From an uncultured beta proteobacterium (GTDB lineage Bacteria; Pseudomonadota; Gammaproteobacteria; Burkholderiales; Burkholderiaceae_C), in assembly GCA_903876735.1 (NCBI GenBank), contig CAIRAW010000051.1, positions 1 through 64,000 of the forward strand: a stretch of DNA of 64,000 nt, read 5' to 3'. Each line of letters begins with the position of its first letter. Position 1 is the first letter of the stretch. This document shows, piece by piece, positions 52,451 through 61,498 of this stretch. A program made the position numbers and the translations under genes. The notes below the pieces were generated by a model. It saw only the letters and a program-made list of their open reading frames with translations, did no database searches and was not told where the DNA came from.

Positions 52451-53938
52451 CTATTCTGCCAGCTTGGTGGCACTTGCGGCCGGTTCAGCCGGATCAGCCT
52501 GTTGTGCCATGTCGCGCATCTGCTGTTCGATGTCCTGCTCCGACTCCGGTGCTGTGCCCGATACCACCGGCGCTGCAGCGTCAAGCCGGTGCACGGTCCA
52601 TGGTGCCGCAAAGACCAGGGCTGTGACGGCACATTGCACGACGACGAACGGCAGCAGCGCGCGCAACAGCGCGGCCATCGCCACCGCGCCCAGGCCGGCA
52701 CGCGCACGCGCAATCAGCACGGCGTAACCCATGGGCGGAATGAGGAAGCTCAGCTGCAGTACCAGCAGCAGCAGGACGGCGGTCTGCTGGGCGTCTCCCA
52801 GCATTGCAATCAGCGGCGGCGCCACGATCGGGATCACGACAAAAATCATCTCGAAGGCGTCCAGCACCCAGGCACACAAGGCCACTGCCAGCAGCACCAG
52901 CGCCGCCGTGGTGCGCGGCGACCAGGCGGAATTCAAGAGCAGTTCGGCAATCCAGCGATCCGAGCCCAGCAAGCGGAAGATAAGGCTGAAGGTGGTGGCG
53001 CCCACCAGCAGCGCAAACAGGGCACCGCTCAAGGCCAGTGTGTCGCTCAACACCAATCGCCACTGCGCCCATTGCAGGGAACGCGAGACCAGCGCGCCGC
53101 TCACCAGCAGCACGCAACCAGTGGCCGCAGCCTCCACTGCGTACAGCTTGCCGGCAAACACCGAACCCAATAACGCGACGATGGTCGACACCACCAGCAG
53201 GGACAACAAGGACTGCCGCGCGCTCGCCGGGGCCATCACGGGCGCCCCCTGCTCGTCACGCGCTGCGCGGGCGCGCCACCAAGCCACCGCGGCCCACAGC
53301 AGCAGCACGACCAGTGCCGGCAGCAAGGCTGCATTGAAAACATCCTGCGTGTTGACGATGCGCTGGCTGCCCAGCACAAAGCCCGGCAGGTTGCTGGCTT
53401 CGGTGTGGGCCCGCAGCATGGCGTCGCCCAGCAGGATAAGCACCAGCGATGGCGGCACCACAACCCCGATGGTGGCTGCCACGCTGATCAGCGCCGTGGC
53501 CTGCGCGGCCTGGAGCCGGCCCAGGCGCGGCGCTACCAGACGCGCCAGCAGCGCAGAGCTGGAAGCCACCGATCCGTTCATCGGTGCAATCAGGGCGCCA
53601 ACGCCGAGCGCGGCCAGACTGGCGGCAGCGCCGCTGCGATGCAGCAAGCGCTCGCAGCTCGAAAACAGGCGATCCGCCACCGTCAGGTGCTGTAGCAGGA
53701 CACCGACGAAAACATAAAGCGGCAGCGCCTGCAGCAGGTCATGCTCAAGCAGGCCCACCATGCGCATCGGTAGTGCCGCCAGAATCGACAGGTCAAGGCT
53801 GCCGGCAGCCAGCCCGAGGGCGGCAAACGCGCTGGCAACACCGATCAGCAAGGCCCAGACCGGTAGCCCGGTTACAGCAATCAAGACCCCGAGCACCAGC
53901 AGCATCCACAGGCCGGCCGTGGCACCCAGCATGGCCAT
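52451..53938 (-). CDS. TRAP transporter large permease (DctM-like)
   Basis: The 495-residue protein has about twelve to thirteen membrane helices and the DctM pattern: LPLYVFVGVLLQHLTVADRL (about 70-89), LIAPMNGSVASSSALLARLV (about 115-134) and ATIGVVVPPSLVLILLGDAM (about 150-169). A charged C-terminal tail of about 35 residues (ESEQDIEQQMRDMAQQ) is extra. It is the Na+-driven permease of a TRAP system. The start overlaps the small permease stop by one base (TGATG). No periplasmic DctP is encoded in this unit. Confidence 0.9.
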   Translation of the reverse strand: MAMLGATAGLWMLLVLGVLIAVTGLPVWALLIGVASAFAALGLAAGSLDLSILAALPMRMVGLLEHDLLQALPLYVFVGVLLQHLTVADRLFSSCERLLHRSGAAASLAALGVGALIAPMNGSVASSSALLARLVAPRLGRLQAAQATALISVAATIGVVVPPSLVLILLGDAMLRAHTEASNLPGFVLGSQRIVNTQDVFNAALLPALVVLLLWAAVAWWRARAARDEQGAPVMAPASARQSLLSLLVVSTIVALLGSVFAGKLYAVEAAATGCVLLVSGALVSRSLQWAQWRLVLSDTLALSGALFALLVGATTFSLIFRLLGSDRWIAELLLNSAWSPRTTAALVLLAVALCAWVLDAFEMIFVVIPIVAPPLIAMLGDAQQTAVLLLLVLQLSFLIPPMGYAVLIARARAGLGAVAMAALLRALLPFVVVQCAVTALVFAAPWTVHRLDAAAPVVSGTAPESEQDIEQQMRDMAQQADPAEPAASATKLAE

Positions 53939-54402
53939 CAGGACTCCCGCCGCGCCGCGCGCCAGGCCTGCACCGCGTCGATCAGGACCAGCAGCAACAA
54001 CACGCCCAGCGCCACTTTGATCAGGAAATAGCCGGGCGTCAGCGTCTCGCCGAAGCGGTCCAGCCGAATCACCGAGGCTGCAATCAGCGGCGCGGCGGAC
54101 CACAGCATGAAGAGCAACCAAGGCCCCAGGCACAGCAGCAGCAGGCTGGCGCGCCAGACCTTTGCACGCGGCGTGTCAGCGCGCCGGCTGCTCGGTGCTG
54201 CCAGATGGGTATTGGCACGCGACGCCGCCGTGATGCCGACCGCAACGTAGAAGGCAAACAGAATCTGCGCCGCGTCATTGGCCCGCAGTGACCCGGCCTG
54301 CACCCATTCGCGCAGTGGCCACTGGCCGAACAGCAGCAGCGCCAGCGGCAGCACCAGCATACTTGCCAGCAGAAAAAGGCATTGCAATGGCCGCAGGTTC
54401 AT
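53938..54402 (-). CDS. TRAP transporter small permease (DctQ-like)
   Basis: The 154-residue protein has four membrane helices and the position of a DctQ subunit directly before DctM. It includes ANDAAQILFAFYVAVGITAA and VALGVLLLLVLIDAVQAWRA. The start MNLRPLQC overlaps the SDR stop (ATGA). Sequence similarity in this small family is weak, so the call rests on topology and neighbours. Confidence 0.8.
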   Translation of the reverse strand: MNLRPLQCLFLLASMLVLPLALLLFGQWPLREWVQAGSLRANDAAQILFAFYVAVGITAASRANTHLAAPSSRRADTPRAKVWRASLLLLCLGPWLLFMLWSAAPLIAASVIRLDRFGETLTPGYFLIKVALGVLLLLVLIDAVQAWRAARRES

Positions 54403-55154
54403 CGAAACCTCGCGATCACGGCGGTCGGCAGGATGGCGATCAGCCGGGACACCAGCGCCCAGGGCCAGCGTGGCACGCTGGCGCATTCAACCCGTTTCTC
54501 GATCAGATCGACCAGCAGCTTGCCGCCCTGCTCCACCGGGATCACGAAGGGGCGACTCTTGGCGCCGCGATTGATCGGCGTGTCGATGAAGCCTGGCGAG
54601 AGCGTGGTCACCAGAATCTTGCTGCCGTGGCTCTCGGCGCGCAGCGCCTGCAGGTAGGCCGTGACGGCCGATTTGGACGCGCCATAGGCACCGCCTGCGG
54701 GCAAGCCGCGAAATGCCGCCACCGAACTGATGCCAACCAGATGCCCGTGGCCCTGGGCCTCGAAGCAATGCACGGCGGCATCGACCGTGGCCATGAAGCC
54801 AATGACATTGGTGTTGATGGTGTCGCGCACCTTGGCAAAGGCGAGCTTGCCGATACGCGCATGGTGACCGATGCCGGCATTGGCGACGACAATGTCAAGC
54901 ACACCGAAAAAAGCCTGCGCCTCGGACAAGACCCGCGTCACAGCGGCCTCGTCCGTCACATCCAGCGCGGCGATCAACAGCGCCGACTCTGGCAGACCAA
55001 GTTCCCCTTGCAAATCCTGGAGCAAATCCAGGCGCCGAGCGGTCAGCGCCAGACGGTAGCCGCGGCGGGCAAATTCGATCGCCATCTGGCGCCCGAGACC
55101 GGACGAAGCGCCCGTGATGAAGACGCTCTTTCCCGCTTCGCCTGGAAGACTCAT
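54399..55154 (-). CDS. Short-chain dehydrogenase/reductase
   Basis: The 251-residue SDR has the cofactor motif VFITGASSGLGRQMAIEFAR (about 11-30), NAGIGHHAR (about 91-99), catalytic Ser in GISSVAAFRG and the catalytic YGASK (about 158-162). NADP(H) preference is suggested by the Arg-containing LTARR after strand 2. As first gene of the unit with TRAP permease, monooxygenase and phosphatase, it may process the imported compound. The substrate is unknown. Confidence 0.9.
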   Translation of the reverse strand: MSLPGEAGKSVFITGASSGLGRQMAIEFARRGYRLALTARRLDLLQDLQGELGLPESALLIAALDVTDEAAVTRVLSEAQAFFGVLDIVVANAGIGHHARIGKLAFAKVRDTINTNVIGFMATVDAAVHCFEAQGHGHLVGISSVAAFRGLPAGGAYGASKSAVTAYLQALRAESHGSKILVTTLSPGFIDTPINRGAKSRPFVIPVEQGGKLLVDLIEKRVECASVPRWPWALVSRLIAILPTAVIARFR

Positions 55155-55192
55155 GCTGTGGGCCCGGTGATTGGATACCGGGCCATTGTGCC

Positions 55193-57613
55193 TCAGCGCG
55201 CCTGCCCGCGCCCCCGCCTGGTCTGCTGTGCCAACTGGCAGGCGCGGCGATAAGCCTGCAGCGTTTTCTGGGCACGCCCGAGCACCGACTCGTCGGCAGG
55301 TTCGACAGCTGCGCCAAGCATGCCGCAGGCAACGCCGGTCAGCAGCGCGATGCCCTCGCTGACATGGGACGCGGTATGGATGTGGAAGCGCCCTTCGCGC
55401 ACGGCGTCGACCAGGTTGTGGTCAAGCATCAGGTGGCGCCGGTTGCGCTCGGGAATCAGGACCCCCTGGGTGCCGTCCAGGCCAGCGCTCTGGCAGATGC
55501 GGAAGAAGCCCTCGATCTTCTCGTTGATGCCGCCTACCGGAAGCACCTCGCCGTGCTGGTTGACGGCGCCGGTCACCGCGATGCCTTGGCGCAGCGGCAG
55601 ACCCGATAGCGAGGACAGCAGCACATAGAGTTCGGCACAGGACGCGGAATCGCCCTCGACGCCGAGGTATTCCTGCTCAAACACGATGGCCGCATTGAGC
55701 GCCAAGGGCGCGATGTGGGCGAACAGCGCCGACAGGTAGCTGTGCAGGATCAGCACGCCCTTGTCGTGGATCGGACCTGATAGCTCGACCTCGCGCTCGA
55801 TGTTGAGCAGCCCATCATTGCCGGCATAGGTCCGCGCCGTCACCCGCACCGGAAAACCGAATCGGTAGTCACCCAAGTCGATCTGCGTCAGGCCGTTGAG
55901 CTGCCCAACCCGGTCGCCGTGCAGACTGATCAGGTGGTCGCCTTGCGTGATCGACTCCTGCAAGCGCTGGTCCGGGTAGTCGTGGCGCAGCTTGCGCGCC
56001 GCGAGCGCCGTCTCGATGTCAGCCGAAGCGACCAGGGTGCCAGCGCGGGACCGGCAGACGGCAGCGCTTTCCATCACGAGCGCTTCGGTGCGCGCGAAGA
56101 TGGCGCTCTGGCGCGACTGGTCGTCAACCTCGCGGTGGGATGCTTCCAGCAAACGCGCAACCGCTGCCGCCGACAAATGTGGCAAGCCAAGTTTCTGGCA
56201 AGTGTGGGCAACCAGAATCGCCGACGCCTGGTAAGTTGAAGGGGTCGACGGAAAGCTCTCGGCAAAGTCGACCTTGCAGCGAAAGTGGCGCGCAAACTCG
56301 GGATCCGCCTCCTGCAACTCGTAGTATTCCGCGGTGGAGCCAATCAGCACAATCTTGACGTCCAGCGCCACGGCTTCTGGCGCCAGTGAAACCGAGGCCA
56401 TCGGCGTCATCAAGGGCCCCGGCTCCTCGATCTGCAGGCTGCTGCTGCGCAAAAAGCGGTGCAGCTTGTCCCAAACCAGCTGGTCGCTCAGCAGGTCGCG
56501 CAGATGCAGCATCAGGAACCCCCCATGCGCCTTGAGCAGACTGCCGGCGCGTATGCGCGAGAAATCGGTCAGCAGCGCATCGTCTTCGGGTTGGTACTCG
56601 ATGCTGCCGAACAGCACGCGAAAGCTCGGGTTGTCCTCGATGATCACCGGCGCACCGCTCAGCCCCTCGTTGTCAACCACCAGATTGACGCGGTAGCGCG
56701 AGAGCACCTCGGCCAGTTCTTCCTGGCGCAGCTCCTCATCGATCTCGGAGACACGGAACAGTTCGAGCTTGTCGAGCACATCCTGCAGCACCTGTTCCAG
56801 GTAGCTCGAGAGCTTGACCGCATCCTTGATCTGCTTGCTCAGCGCGACGCGGATCTCCTGCAGTTCATGCGTCAGCAGCGGTTTCACGACCTGGCGCCGC
56901 AGCGCCGCCAGGCCTTCGCTCTTGAGCCGCTCCAGCGGGCGCGTCTGATCCAGGAAACGTGTGATTTGCTCGCGCAACTCCTGCTCGGCCTGGTCAACCT
57001 GGGCGCGGCGCTCCTTGGGCAGGGAGCGCGCCTCGCTTTCGGTCAGCGCCTTGCCCCGGTCCCCGAGCAGCGTGAACACCAGGTGGCCGTTTTCACGGTA
57101 CAGGGCGAAATGGCGCGCATCGGCAAAGGCGTCGAGCGCGGCAAAGGCCTTGGCCTCCTCGGCCTTGTAGGTTTTCTCGATGTGCTCGCTCTCGGCCCGA
57201 AAGTCAGGGCCGTCCAGACGCTGGGGAATCTCACGCTCCAGCGTTTTGATCAACTGCGCCATCAGTTGTCGAAAGAGCCGCCCCTGGCCGCTGGGCAGGC
57301 GCAGCGCACGGGGTCGCTCCGGCGCGTCGAAGTTGTGCAGGTAGCACAGATCCGGCGGCACGGCACGCGGCGCCGCCATCTCCTGCATTTCCTTGTTCAA
57401 AAGAGAGGAACGCCCGCTGCCGACGTCACCGAGCACAAACAGGTTGTAGTCGGGCTGCGCCATCGCCAGGCCAAAATGGGCGGCCGTGTGGGCTCGCTCC
57501 TGCCCAATCCAGGGTACGGGATATTGCAGCAGGCTGCCGGTATCGGCAAAGCCGAGCGCGTCTGGTTCAATCGTGAGGCGGAGTTCGCCGGGCGCCAGGG
57601 TGGACAAGGGCAT
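55193..57613 (-). CDS. LonB-like ATP-dependent protease (AAA_32 / Lon_C family)
   Basis: The 806-residue protein has an N-terminal ATPase region with the P-loop-like VLGDVGSGRSSLLNKEM (about 60-76), a long helical insert (about 130-310), the Walker B/linker region GGFLMLHLRDLL, and a C-terminal Lon protease domain. The catalytic dyad is Ser in GVEGDSASCAELY and Lys in PVGGINEKIEGFF. This architecture is the YcbZ/LonH-like branch, distinct from classical LonA, with a GSGRSS variant of the P-loop (the usual K is replaced by R). ATP use may therefore differ. No partner gene is adjacent. Confidence 0.88.
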   Translation of the reverse strand: MPLSTLAPGELRLTIEPDALGFADTGSLLQYPVPWIGQERAHTAAHFGLAMAQPDYNLFVLGDVGSGRSSLLNKEMQEMAAPRAVPPDLCYLHNFDAPERPRALRLPSGQGRLFRQLMAQLIKTLEREIPQRLDGPDFRAESEHIEKTYKAEEAKAFAALDAFADARHFALYRENGHLVFTLLGDRGKALTESEARSLPKERRAQVDQAEQELREQITRFLDQTRPLERLKSEGLAALRRQVVKPLLTHELQEIRVALSKQIKDAVKLSSYLEQVLQDVLDKLELFRVSEIDEELRQEELAEVLSRYRVNLVVDNEGLSGAPVIIEDNPSFRVLFGSIEYQPEDDALLTDFSRIRAGSLLKAHGGFLMLHLRDLLSDQLVWDKLHRFLRSSSLQIEEPGPLMTPMASVSLAPEAVALDVKIVLIGSTAEYYELQEADPEFARHFRCKVDFAESFPSTPSTYQASAILVAHTCQKLGLPHLSAAAVARLLEASHREVDDQSRQSAIFARTEALVMESAAVCRSRAGTLVASADIETALAARKLRHDYPDQRLQESITQGDHLISLHGDRVGQLNGLTQIDLGDYRFGFPVRVTARTYAGNDGLLNIEREVELSGPIHDKGVLILHSYLSALFAHIAPLALNAAIVFEQEYLGVEGDSASCAELYVLLSSLSGLPLRQGIAVTGAVNQHGEVLPVGGINEKIEGFFRICQSAGLDGTQGVLIPERNRRHLMLDHNLVDAVREGRFHIHTASHVSEGIALLTGVACGMLGAAVEPADESVLGRAQKTLQAYRRACQLAQQTRRGRGQAR

Positions 57614-57742
57614 TTGAAGTCTCCGTTAGACTGGTTTCATGCAAGGTTCGCAATTCAGCACCATTCAGTTTGATCCCATTCTGCAACTTTGCCTTGACAT
57701 CGCGCAGCTTGTTGCTTCCCTCAATGACCCCAGACAGACCCA

Positions 57743-58732
57743 ATGATCCCTTTTTCAGTTCTTGACCTCTCCCCCATCATCCAGGGCGGCAATGCCGCCC
57801 AGTCCTTTCACAACACGCTGGACCTGGCGCAGCACGCCGAGCGCTGGGGCTATCAGCGCTACTGGCTGGCAGAGCACCATGGCATGCCTGGCATTGCGAG
57901 CGCCGCCACCTCGGTGCTGATCGGCCACGTGGCCGGTGGCACCCAGCGCATCCGCGTCGGCGCTGGCGGCATCATGTTGCCCAACCATTCGCCGCTGCAG
58001 ATTGCCGAACAGTTCGGTACGCTGGCCTCGCTGTACCCGGGACGCATCGACCTCGGACTCGGGCGCGCACCCGGTTCCGACCCGGTCACGGCGCGTGCCC
58101 TGCGCCGTAATCTGGCCAACGATGTTGACGAGTTTCCACGCGACGTGGTGGAGTTGATGGACTATTTTTCTGCCGACTCCAGAAACCCGGTGCACGCCGT
58201 GCCAGGTCAGGGGCTCGACGTTCCCATCTGGATTCTGGGCTCCAGCCTGTTTGGCTCACAGCTTGCCGCCGCGCTCGGACTGCCCTACGCCTTTGCCTCG
58301 CACTTCGCGCCGCAGCAGATGATGCAGGCGGTTGCGCTGTACCGCGCCAACTTCCGCCCCTCAAGCCATCTGGCCAAGCCCTACGTCATGCTGGGCTTCA
58401 ATGTCTTTGCGGCCGACAACGACGAAGAGGCGGCCTATCAGGCGACCTCGATGCAGCAGGCCTTTGTCAACCTGCGCAGCGGGCGCCCCGGCCGCTTGCC
58501 GCCACCGCTGCGTGATTACGCCAGCCATGCGGCACCAGCGGAGCGCGCCCTGCTCGACAGCGTGCTGTCGTGTTCCGCCATCGGCTCGCCGCACACCGTG
58601 CGTGCCAGTTTGAACGCCTTCATCGCGCGCACAGGCGCAGACGAACTGATGATCACCTCGCAGATTTTTGACCATGGCGCGCGCTTGCGCTCCTATGAGA
58701 TCACGTCGGAGATTTTTTCGACGCCCGGCTGA
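57743..58732 (+). CDS. Luciferase-like (LLM) flavin-dependent oxidoreductase
   Basis: The 329-residue protein is a TIM-barrel LLM-family enzyme: [20 protein letters not shown] (about 5-24), [20 protein letters not shown] (about 39-58), [20 protein letters not shown] (about 70-89) and [19 protein letters not shown] (about 104-122). It uses FMNH2 supplied by a reductase; the substrate is unknown. It stands alone between the LonB-like and SDR genes. Confidence 0.9.
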   Translation: MIPFSVLDLSPIIQGGNAAQSFHNTLDLAQHAERWGYQRYWLAEHHGMPGIASAATSVLIGHVAGGTQRIRVGAGGIMLPNHSPLQIAEQFGTLASLYPGRIDLGLGRAPGSDPVTARALRRNLANDVDEFPRDVVELMDYFSADSRNPVHAVPGQGLDVPIWILGSSLFGSQLAAALGLPYAFASHFAPQQMMQAVALYRANFRPSSHLAKPYVMLGFNVFAADNDEEAAYQATSMQQAFVNLRSGRPGRLPPPLRDYASHAAPAERALLDSVLSCSAIGSPHTVRASLNAFIARTGADELMITSQIFDHGARLRSYEITSEIFSTPG

Positions 58733-58743
58733 AAGGCTGTCGA

Positions 58744-59559
58744 TCAGACTTTGCCGGGCACCGTGACCTTGCCACCGAGGTGCATGCCGGAGTCCAGCAG
58801 AATGATCTCGCCGGTCATGGTGCGCGCACCATCAACCAGCCAGACCACGGCTTCGGCCACGTCTTCAGGAGTGCTGGCACGCGCCAATGGCGCCGTTTGC
58901 TCGTACACGGCTTTTATTTTGTCGAAGCCCTCCTGCCCGATGCCATCAACAAACCATCGCGTCGTGATAAGGCCAGGGCAGACCGCGTTGACCCGTATCT
59001 CTGGCGCCAACGCGCGCGCCAGATAGAGCGTGAGGGCATTGACCGCGCCTTTGGACGCGATATAGGGCACGGAGGAGCCGATACCCAAGGCGCCCGCAAT
59101 CGAGGATACGTTCACGACACAGCCGTGCACCGCCTTCAGGTGCGGCATGCAGGCTCGCACCATGAAAAACGCGCCCATCGCGTTGACGCCAAAGATGTGC
59201 TCAAAGGTCGGTGCGTCCAACACGTCCCAATTGGCTGCGCCTGTGAACGTGGTAACGCCCGCGTTGTTCACCAGCGCGTCCAGTCGGCCCCATCGCGCCA
59301 GCGTCGCCTGCACAAGTTTGCGGCAATCCGCATCCACTGACACATCACCCTGCAGCACCAGTGTGTCGGCTCCGGCTTGCGCACAGGCGGCTTGGGTGGC
59401 CAAGGCTTCGGCTTCGCTGCGTGAGTAATTGATCAACACGTTATAGCCCCTGGTCGCCAGCATCAGGGCGGTCGCGGCCCCCACGCCGGTGGCCGAGCCG
59501 GTGATGATGGCAACCTTGCGTCCTGTGGCGGGAGTGGATACGGCAGCTGTATGAGTCAT
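58744..59559 (-). CDS. Short-chain dehydrogenase/reductase (FabG-like)
   Basis: The 271-residue SDR has VAIITGSATGVGAATALMLA (about 16-35), NNAGVTTFTG, catalytic Ser in NVSSIAGALGIGSS and the catalytic YIASK. VCPGLITTRW near the end is the usual PG motif. FabG-like enzymes reduce oxo groups with NADPH. The start is at MTHTAAV, after AAGGTCG on the minus strand; a longer in-frame version is less likely. It is convergent with the LLM gene and divergent from the transglutaminase-like gene. Confidence 0.9.
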   Translation of the reverse strand: MTHTAAVSTPATGRKVAIITGSATGVGAATALMLATRGYNVLINYSRSEAEALATQAACAQAGADTLVLQGDVSVDADCRKLVQATLARWGRLDALVNNAGVTTFTGAANWDVLDAPTFEHIFGVNAMGAFFMVRACMPHLKAVHGCVVNVSSIAGALGIGSSVPYIASKGAVNALTLYLARALAPEIRVNAVCPGLITTRWFVDGIGQEGFDKIKAVYEQTAPLARASTPEDVAEAVVWLVDGARTMTGEIILLDSGMHLGGKVTVPGKV

Positions 59560-59671
59560 TTGAACGACCTTGTGATGACGGCGAGTTTGAGATTTGCCCA
59601 TTCTCGGCGATATTTCTTTGGCGTTTGAGAAAGCATTTACCATTCACGGGAAAACATCGGGAGACCCATGC

Positions 59672-60388
59672 ATGAACCTTCAGACCGAGCCGCCACAGTC
59701 GATTGCCCCGGATGCGGAACCTGATGCAGGCTCCTTGCGGGCCTCTGCCATGGTGGATTCAAACCACCCGCTGATTCAGGCCTTTGTTGCCGAGCATGCA
59801 AGAGGCAAGGACGACAGGGCACGTGCCGTGGCGCTGTATTACGCGGTACGCGATGGCTTCAAATACGACCCGTATCGCATTGACCTGACCGTCCATGGCA
59901 TGAGCGCGAGCACTGTGCTGGAGCAGGGCTATGGCTGGTGCGTCACCAAGGCGGCCCTGCTGACGGCCGCCTGCCGTGCAGCCGGTATCCCGTCACGTTT
60001 GGGTTTTGCCGACGTCCGCAATCACCTGTCGACGCAGCGCATGCGAGAGATGATGCAGACCGATGTTTTCATATGGCACGGCTATTCGGAAATCTGGTTG
60101 GACGGCGCCTGGCGCAAGGCAACCCCGGCGTTCAACCTGGGTCTGTGCGACAAGTTTGGTTTTTTGCCTCTGGAATTCGATGGCGTCATGGACTCGATCT
60201 ACCATGCTTTTGACCGGGTCGGCCAGCGCCACATGGAGTACCTGGCGTACCACGGCAGTTTTGACGATGTACCCCTGCCACGGATGGTCGCTGATTTTGA
60301 TCGGGTTTACAAAGGCATGGTCCACGGGCAAAGCGACTTGAAAAAAGCCGACTTTGACACGGATGTTGTTCAGGAAAATGTCAGTTGA
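59672..60388 (+). CDS. Transglutaminase-like domain protein
   Basis: The 238-residue protein has a transglutaminase-like core: Cys in GYGWCVTKAALLTAACRAAG (about 88-107), followed by IPSRLGFADVRNHL, and His in HGYSEIWLDGAWRKATPAFN (about 139-158). The third catalytic position, normally Asp in a DP motif, is Thr-Pro here. No signal peptide. The start follows CGGGAGAC. Relatives with WxKATPAFN form a recognisable subfamily of unknown function. Confidence 0.85.
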   Translation: MNLQTEPPQSIAPDAEPDAGSLRASAMVDSNHPLIQAFVAEHARGKDDRARAVALYYAVRDGFKYDPYRIDLTVHGMSASTVLEQGYGWCVTKAALLTAACRAAGIPSRLGFADVRNHLSTQRMREMMQTDVFIWHGYSEIWLDGAWRKATPAFNLGLCDKFGFLPLEFDGVMDSIYHAFDRVGQRHMEYLAYHGSFDDVPLPRMVADFDRVYKGMVHGQSDLKKADFDTDVVQENVS

Positions 60389-60401
60389 CGGGCGAGCGGT
60401 C

Positions 60402-60429
60402 AAGCCGGCAGCTTGCTTGGCGCCGGCTT
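60402..60429. terminator. Hairpin between the convergent transglutaminase-like and MerR genes
   Basis: AAGCCGGC/GCCGGCTT (8-bp stem, 12-base loop) spans the end of the gap between the two convergent stops. It lacks a long T-run on either strand, so it is a weak candidate for a shared transcript end. Confidence 0.4.
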
Positions 60430-61324
60430 ACTGGACTGCAAGCTTTGTCAGTTTGTTCCAGGCTTGAACGGCCAGCGCAGTGCTCTGAAATACCTTGACC
60501 CCGGCCACAGGCGCATCGTTCAGCGACGCAAAGCCCTGACCGCCCACCCAGATCTTGCAGCCTTTGGGCAAGGCGCGGCGCAGCGCCAGCGCATAGGACC
60601 GTGCCAGCTCCGGACGCAACAGAACGCTGGCAGAAATAGCGAGCACGGTGATGCCCCAATCGTTCACCGCTCGCACCACATCGGGAACCGGCGTCTGGGT
60701 GCCCAGGTTGTAGCACTGCGCGCCTTGCAGGGTCAGCGCGGCCTGCACGCCCAGCAGGCCCAGCCCATGGTGTTCGCCCGGTGGCGTGGTCAACAAGACC
60801 CTCTGCTGCGTACTGGTAGCCTGACATCCCGGCAAGCAGCTCTGCACGCCCGTCAGTACCGCATCCGTGTAGTGGTGCTCGGCATGTATGCCGATGCGCC
60901 CGTCAGCCCAGGCATCTCCCACAGCCTGGTTGAACGCCGGCAGTTGTTCTTCGACGAAGTGAGCCAGGCCTTGCGTCTGAATGAGACCGTCGATGTATGC
61001 CCGCACCGCACCCGGAAGCGCGCCGGGCGCAAGACAGCTCAGCAGCACTTGGACTGCGTCATCCAAATCGTCCGAACCCGAAGACTCGGCGCTGTCGGCG
61101 CGCAATTTCTGCAATTTCTGCAGCGACAGGGGAATCAACCGACCGGGTCGCATGCCCTGGCCGATCAACTGCTTGACCAGTTGCAGCTTTGGCAGATCAC
61201 TGGCCCGGTACAAGCGCTGCCCGCGCGCACCGCGCTCAGGAAGCGGAAACTGGTAGCGCAACTCCCACTTGCGCAGCACTTCACGCGAGAGTCCGGTCGC
61301 CTGCTCTATCTCTGCTTGGTTCAT
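60428..61324 (-). CDS. MerR-type regulator with B12-binding (CarH/LitR-like) sensor domain
   Basis: The 298-residue protein starts with a MerR winged helix (EQATGLSREVLRKWELRYQF, then RLYRASDLPKLQLVKQLIGQ, residues about 7-54). A helical MtaA/Cap-like domain with DAWADGRIGIHAEHHYTDAV (about 143-162) follows, then a Rossmann-type B12 domain starting VLLTTPPGEHHGLGLLGVQA (about 176-195), whose EHHGLG matches the (D/E)xHxxG cobalamin-ligand motif. Related CarH/LitR proteins sense light or B12. It is divergent from ompW across a region with two copies of a palindromic 10-mer. Confidence 0.87.
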   Translation of the reverse strand: MNQAEIEQATGLSREVLRKWELRYQFPLPERGARGQRLYRASDLPKLQLVKQLIGQGMRPGRLIPLSLQKLQKLRADSAESSGSDDLDDAVQVLLSCLAPGALPGAVRAYIDGLIQTQGLAHFVEEQLPAFNQAVGDAWADGRIGIHAEHHYTDAVLTGVQSCLPGCQATSTQQRVLLTTPPGEHHGLGLLGVQAALTLQGAQCYNLGTQTPVPDVVRAVNDWGITVLAISASVLLRPELARSYALALRRALPKGCKIWVGGQGFASLNDAPVAGVKVFQSTALAVQAWNKLTKLAVQ

Positions 61325-61377
61325 TGATTTGGATTAAAGGGGTTTTCGGAATCTTCGCTTAACTGCAAGTTTCCTGC

Positions 61378-61400
61378 ATTTTAGTAGGGCGTCCTGGACA
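61378..61400 (-). promoter_or_regulatory. Candidate promoter and operator of the MerR/B12 regulator gene
   Basis: On the minus strand TAAAAT (complement of 61378-61383) is a possible -10. Just upstream, at 61391-61400, lies GTCCTGGACA, a near-palindrome that would sit between -35 and -10. MerR-type regulators bind exactly there. An identical 10-mer occurs at 61501-61510. Confidence 0.45.
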
Positions 61401-61461
61401 CAGGGCATGCATTCAGGCTTGGGAGCTTCCTTGATTGAGACATCAATAATTACGGCACAGT

Positions 61462-61475
61462 TTGAGCCCGATCAA
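61462..61475 (+). promoter_or_regulatory. Fnr/Anr-like site upstream of ompW
   Basis: TTGAG-CCCG-ATCAA matches the Fnr consensus TTGAT-N4-ATCAA with one mismatch. It is centred about 125 bases before the ompW ATG, suitable for a transcript starting near 61510. OmpW is Fnr-controlled in enterobacteria. Confidence 0.45.
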
Positions 61476-61498
61476 AAACTTTAGTCATTTTGCAATAG

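Noticed and set aside
61431-61446. TTGAT-TGAGAC-ATCAA upstream of ompW as an Fnr box
   Set aside because: The spacer is 6 bases; Fnr needs 4. The site at 61462-61475 fits better.
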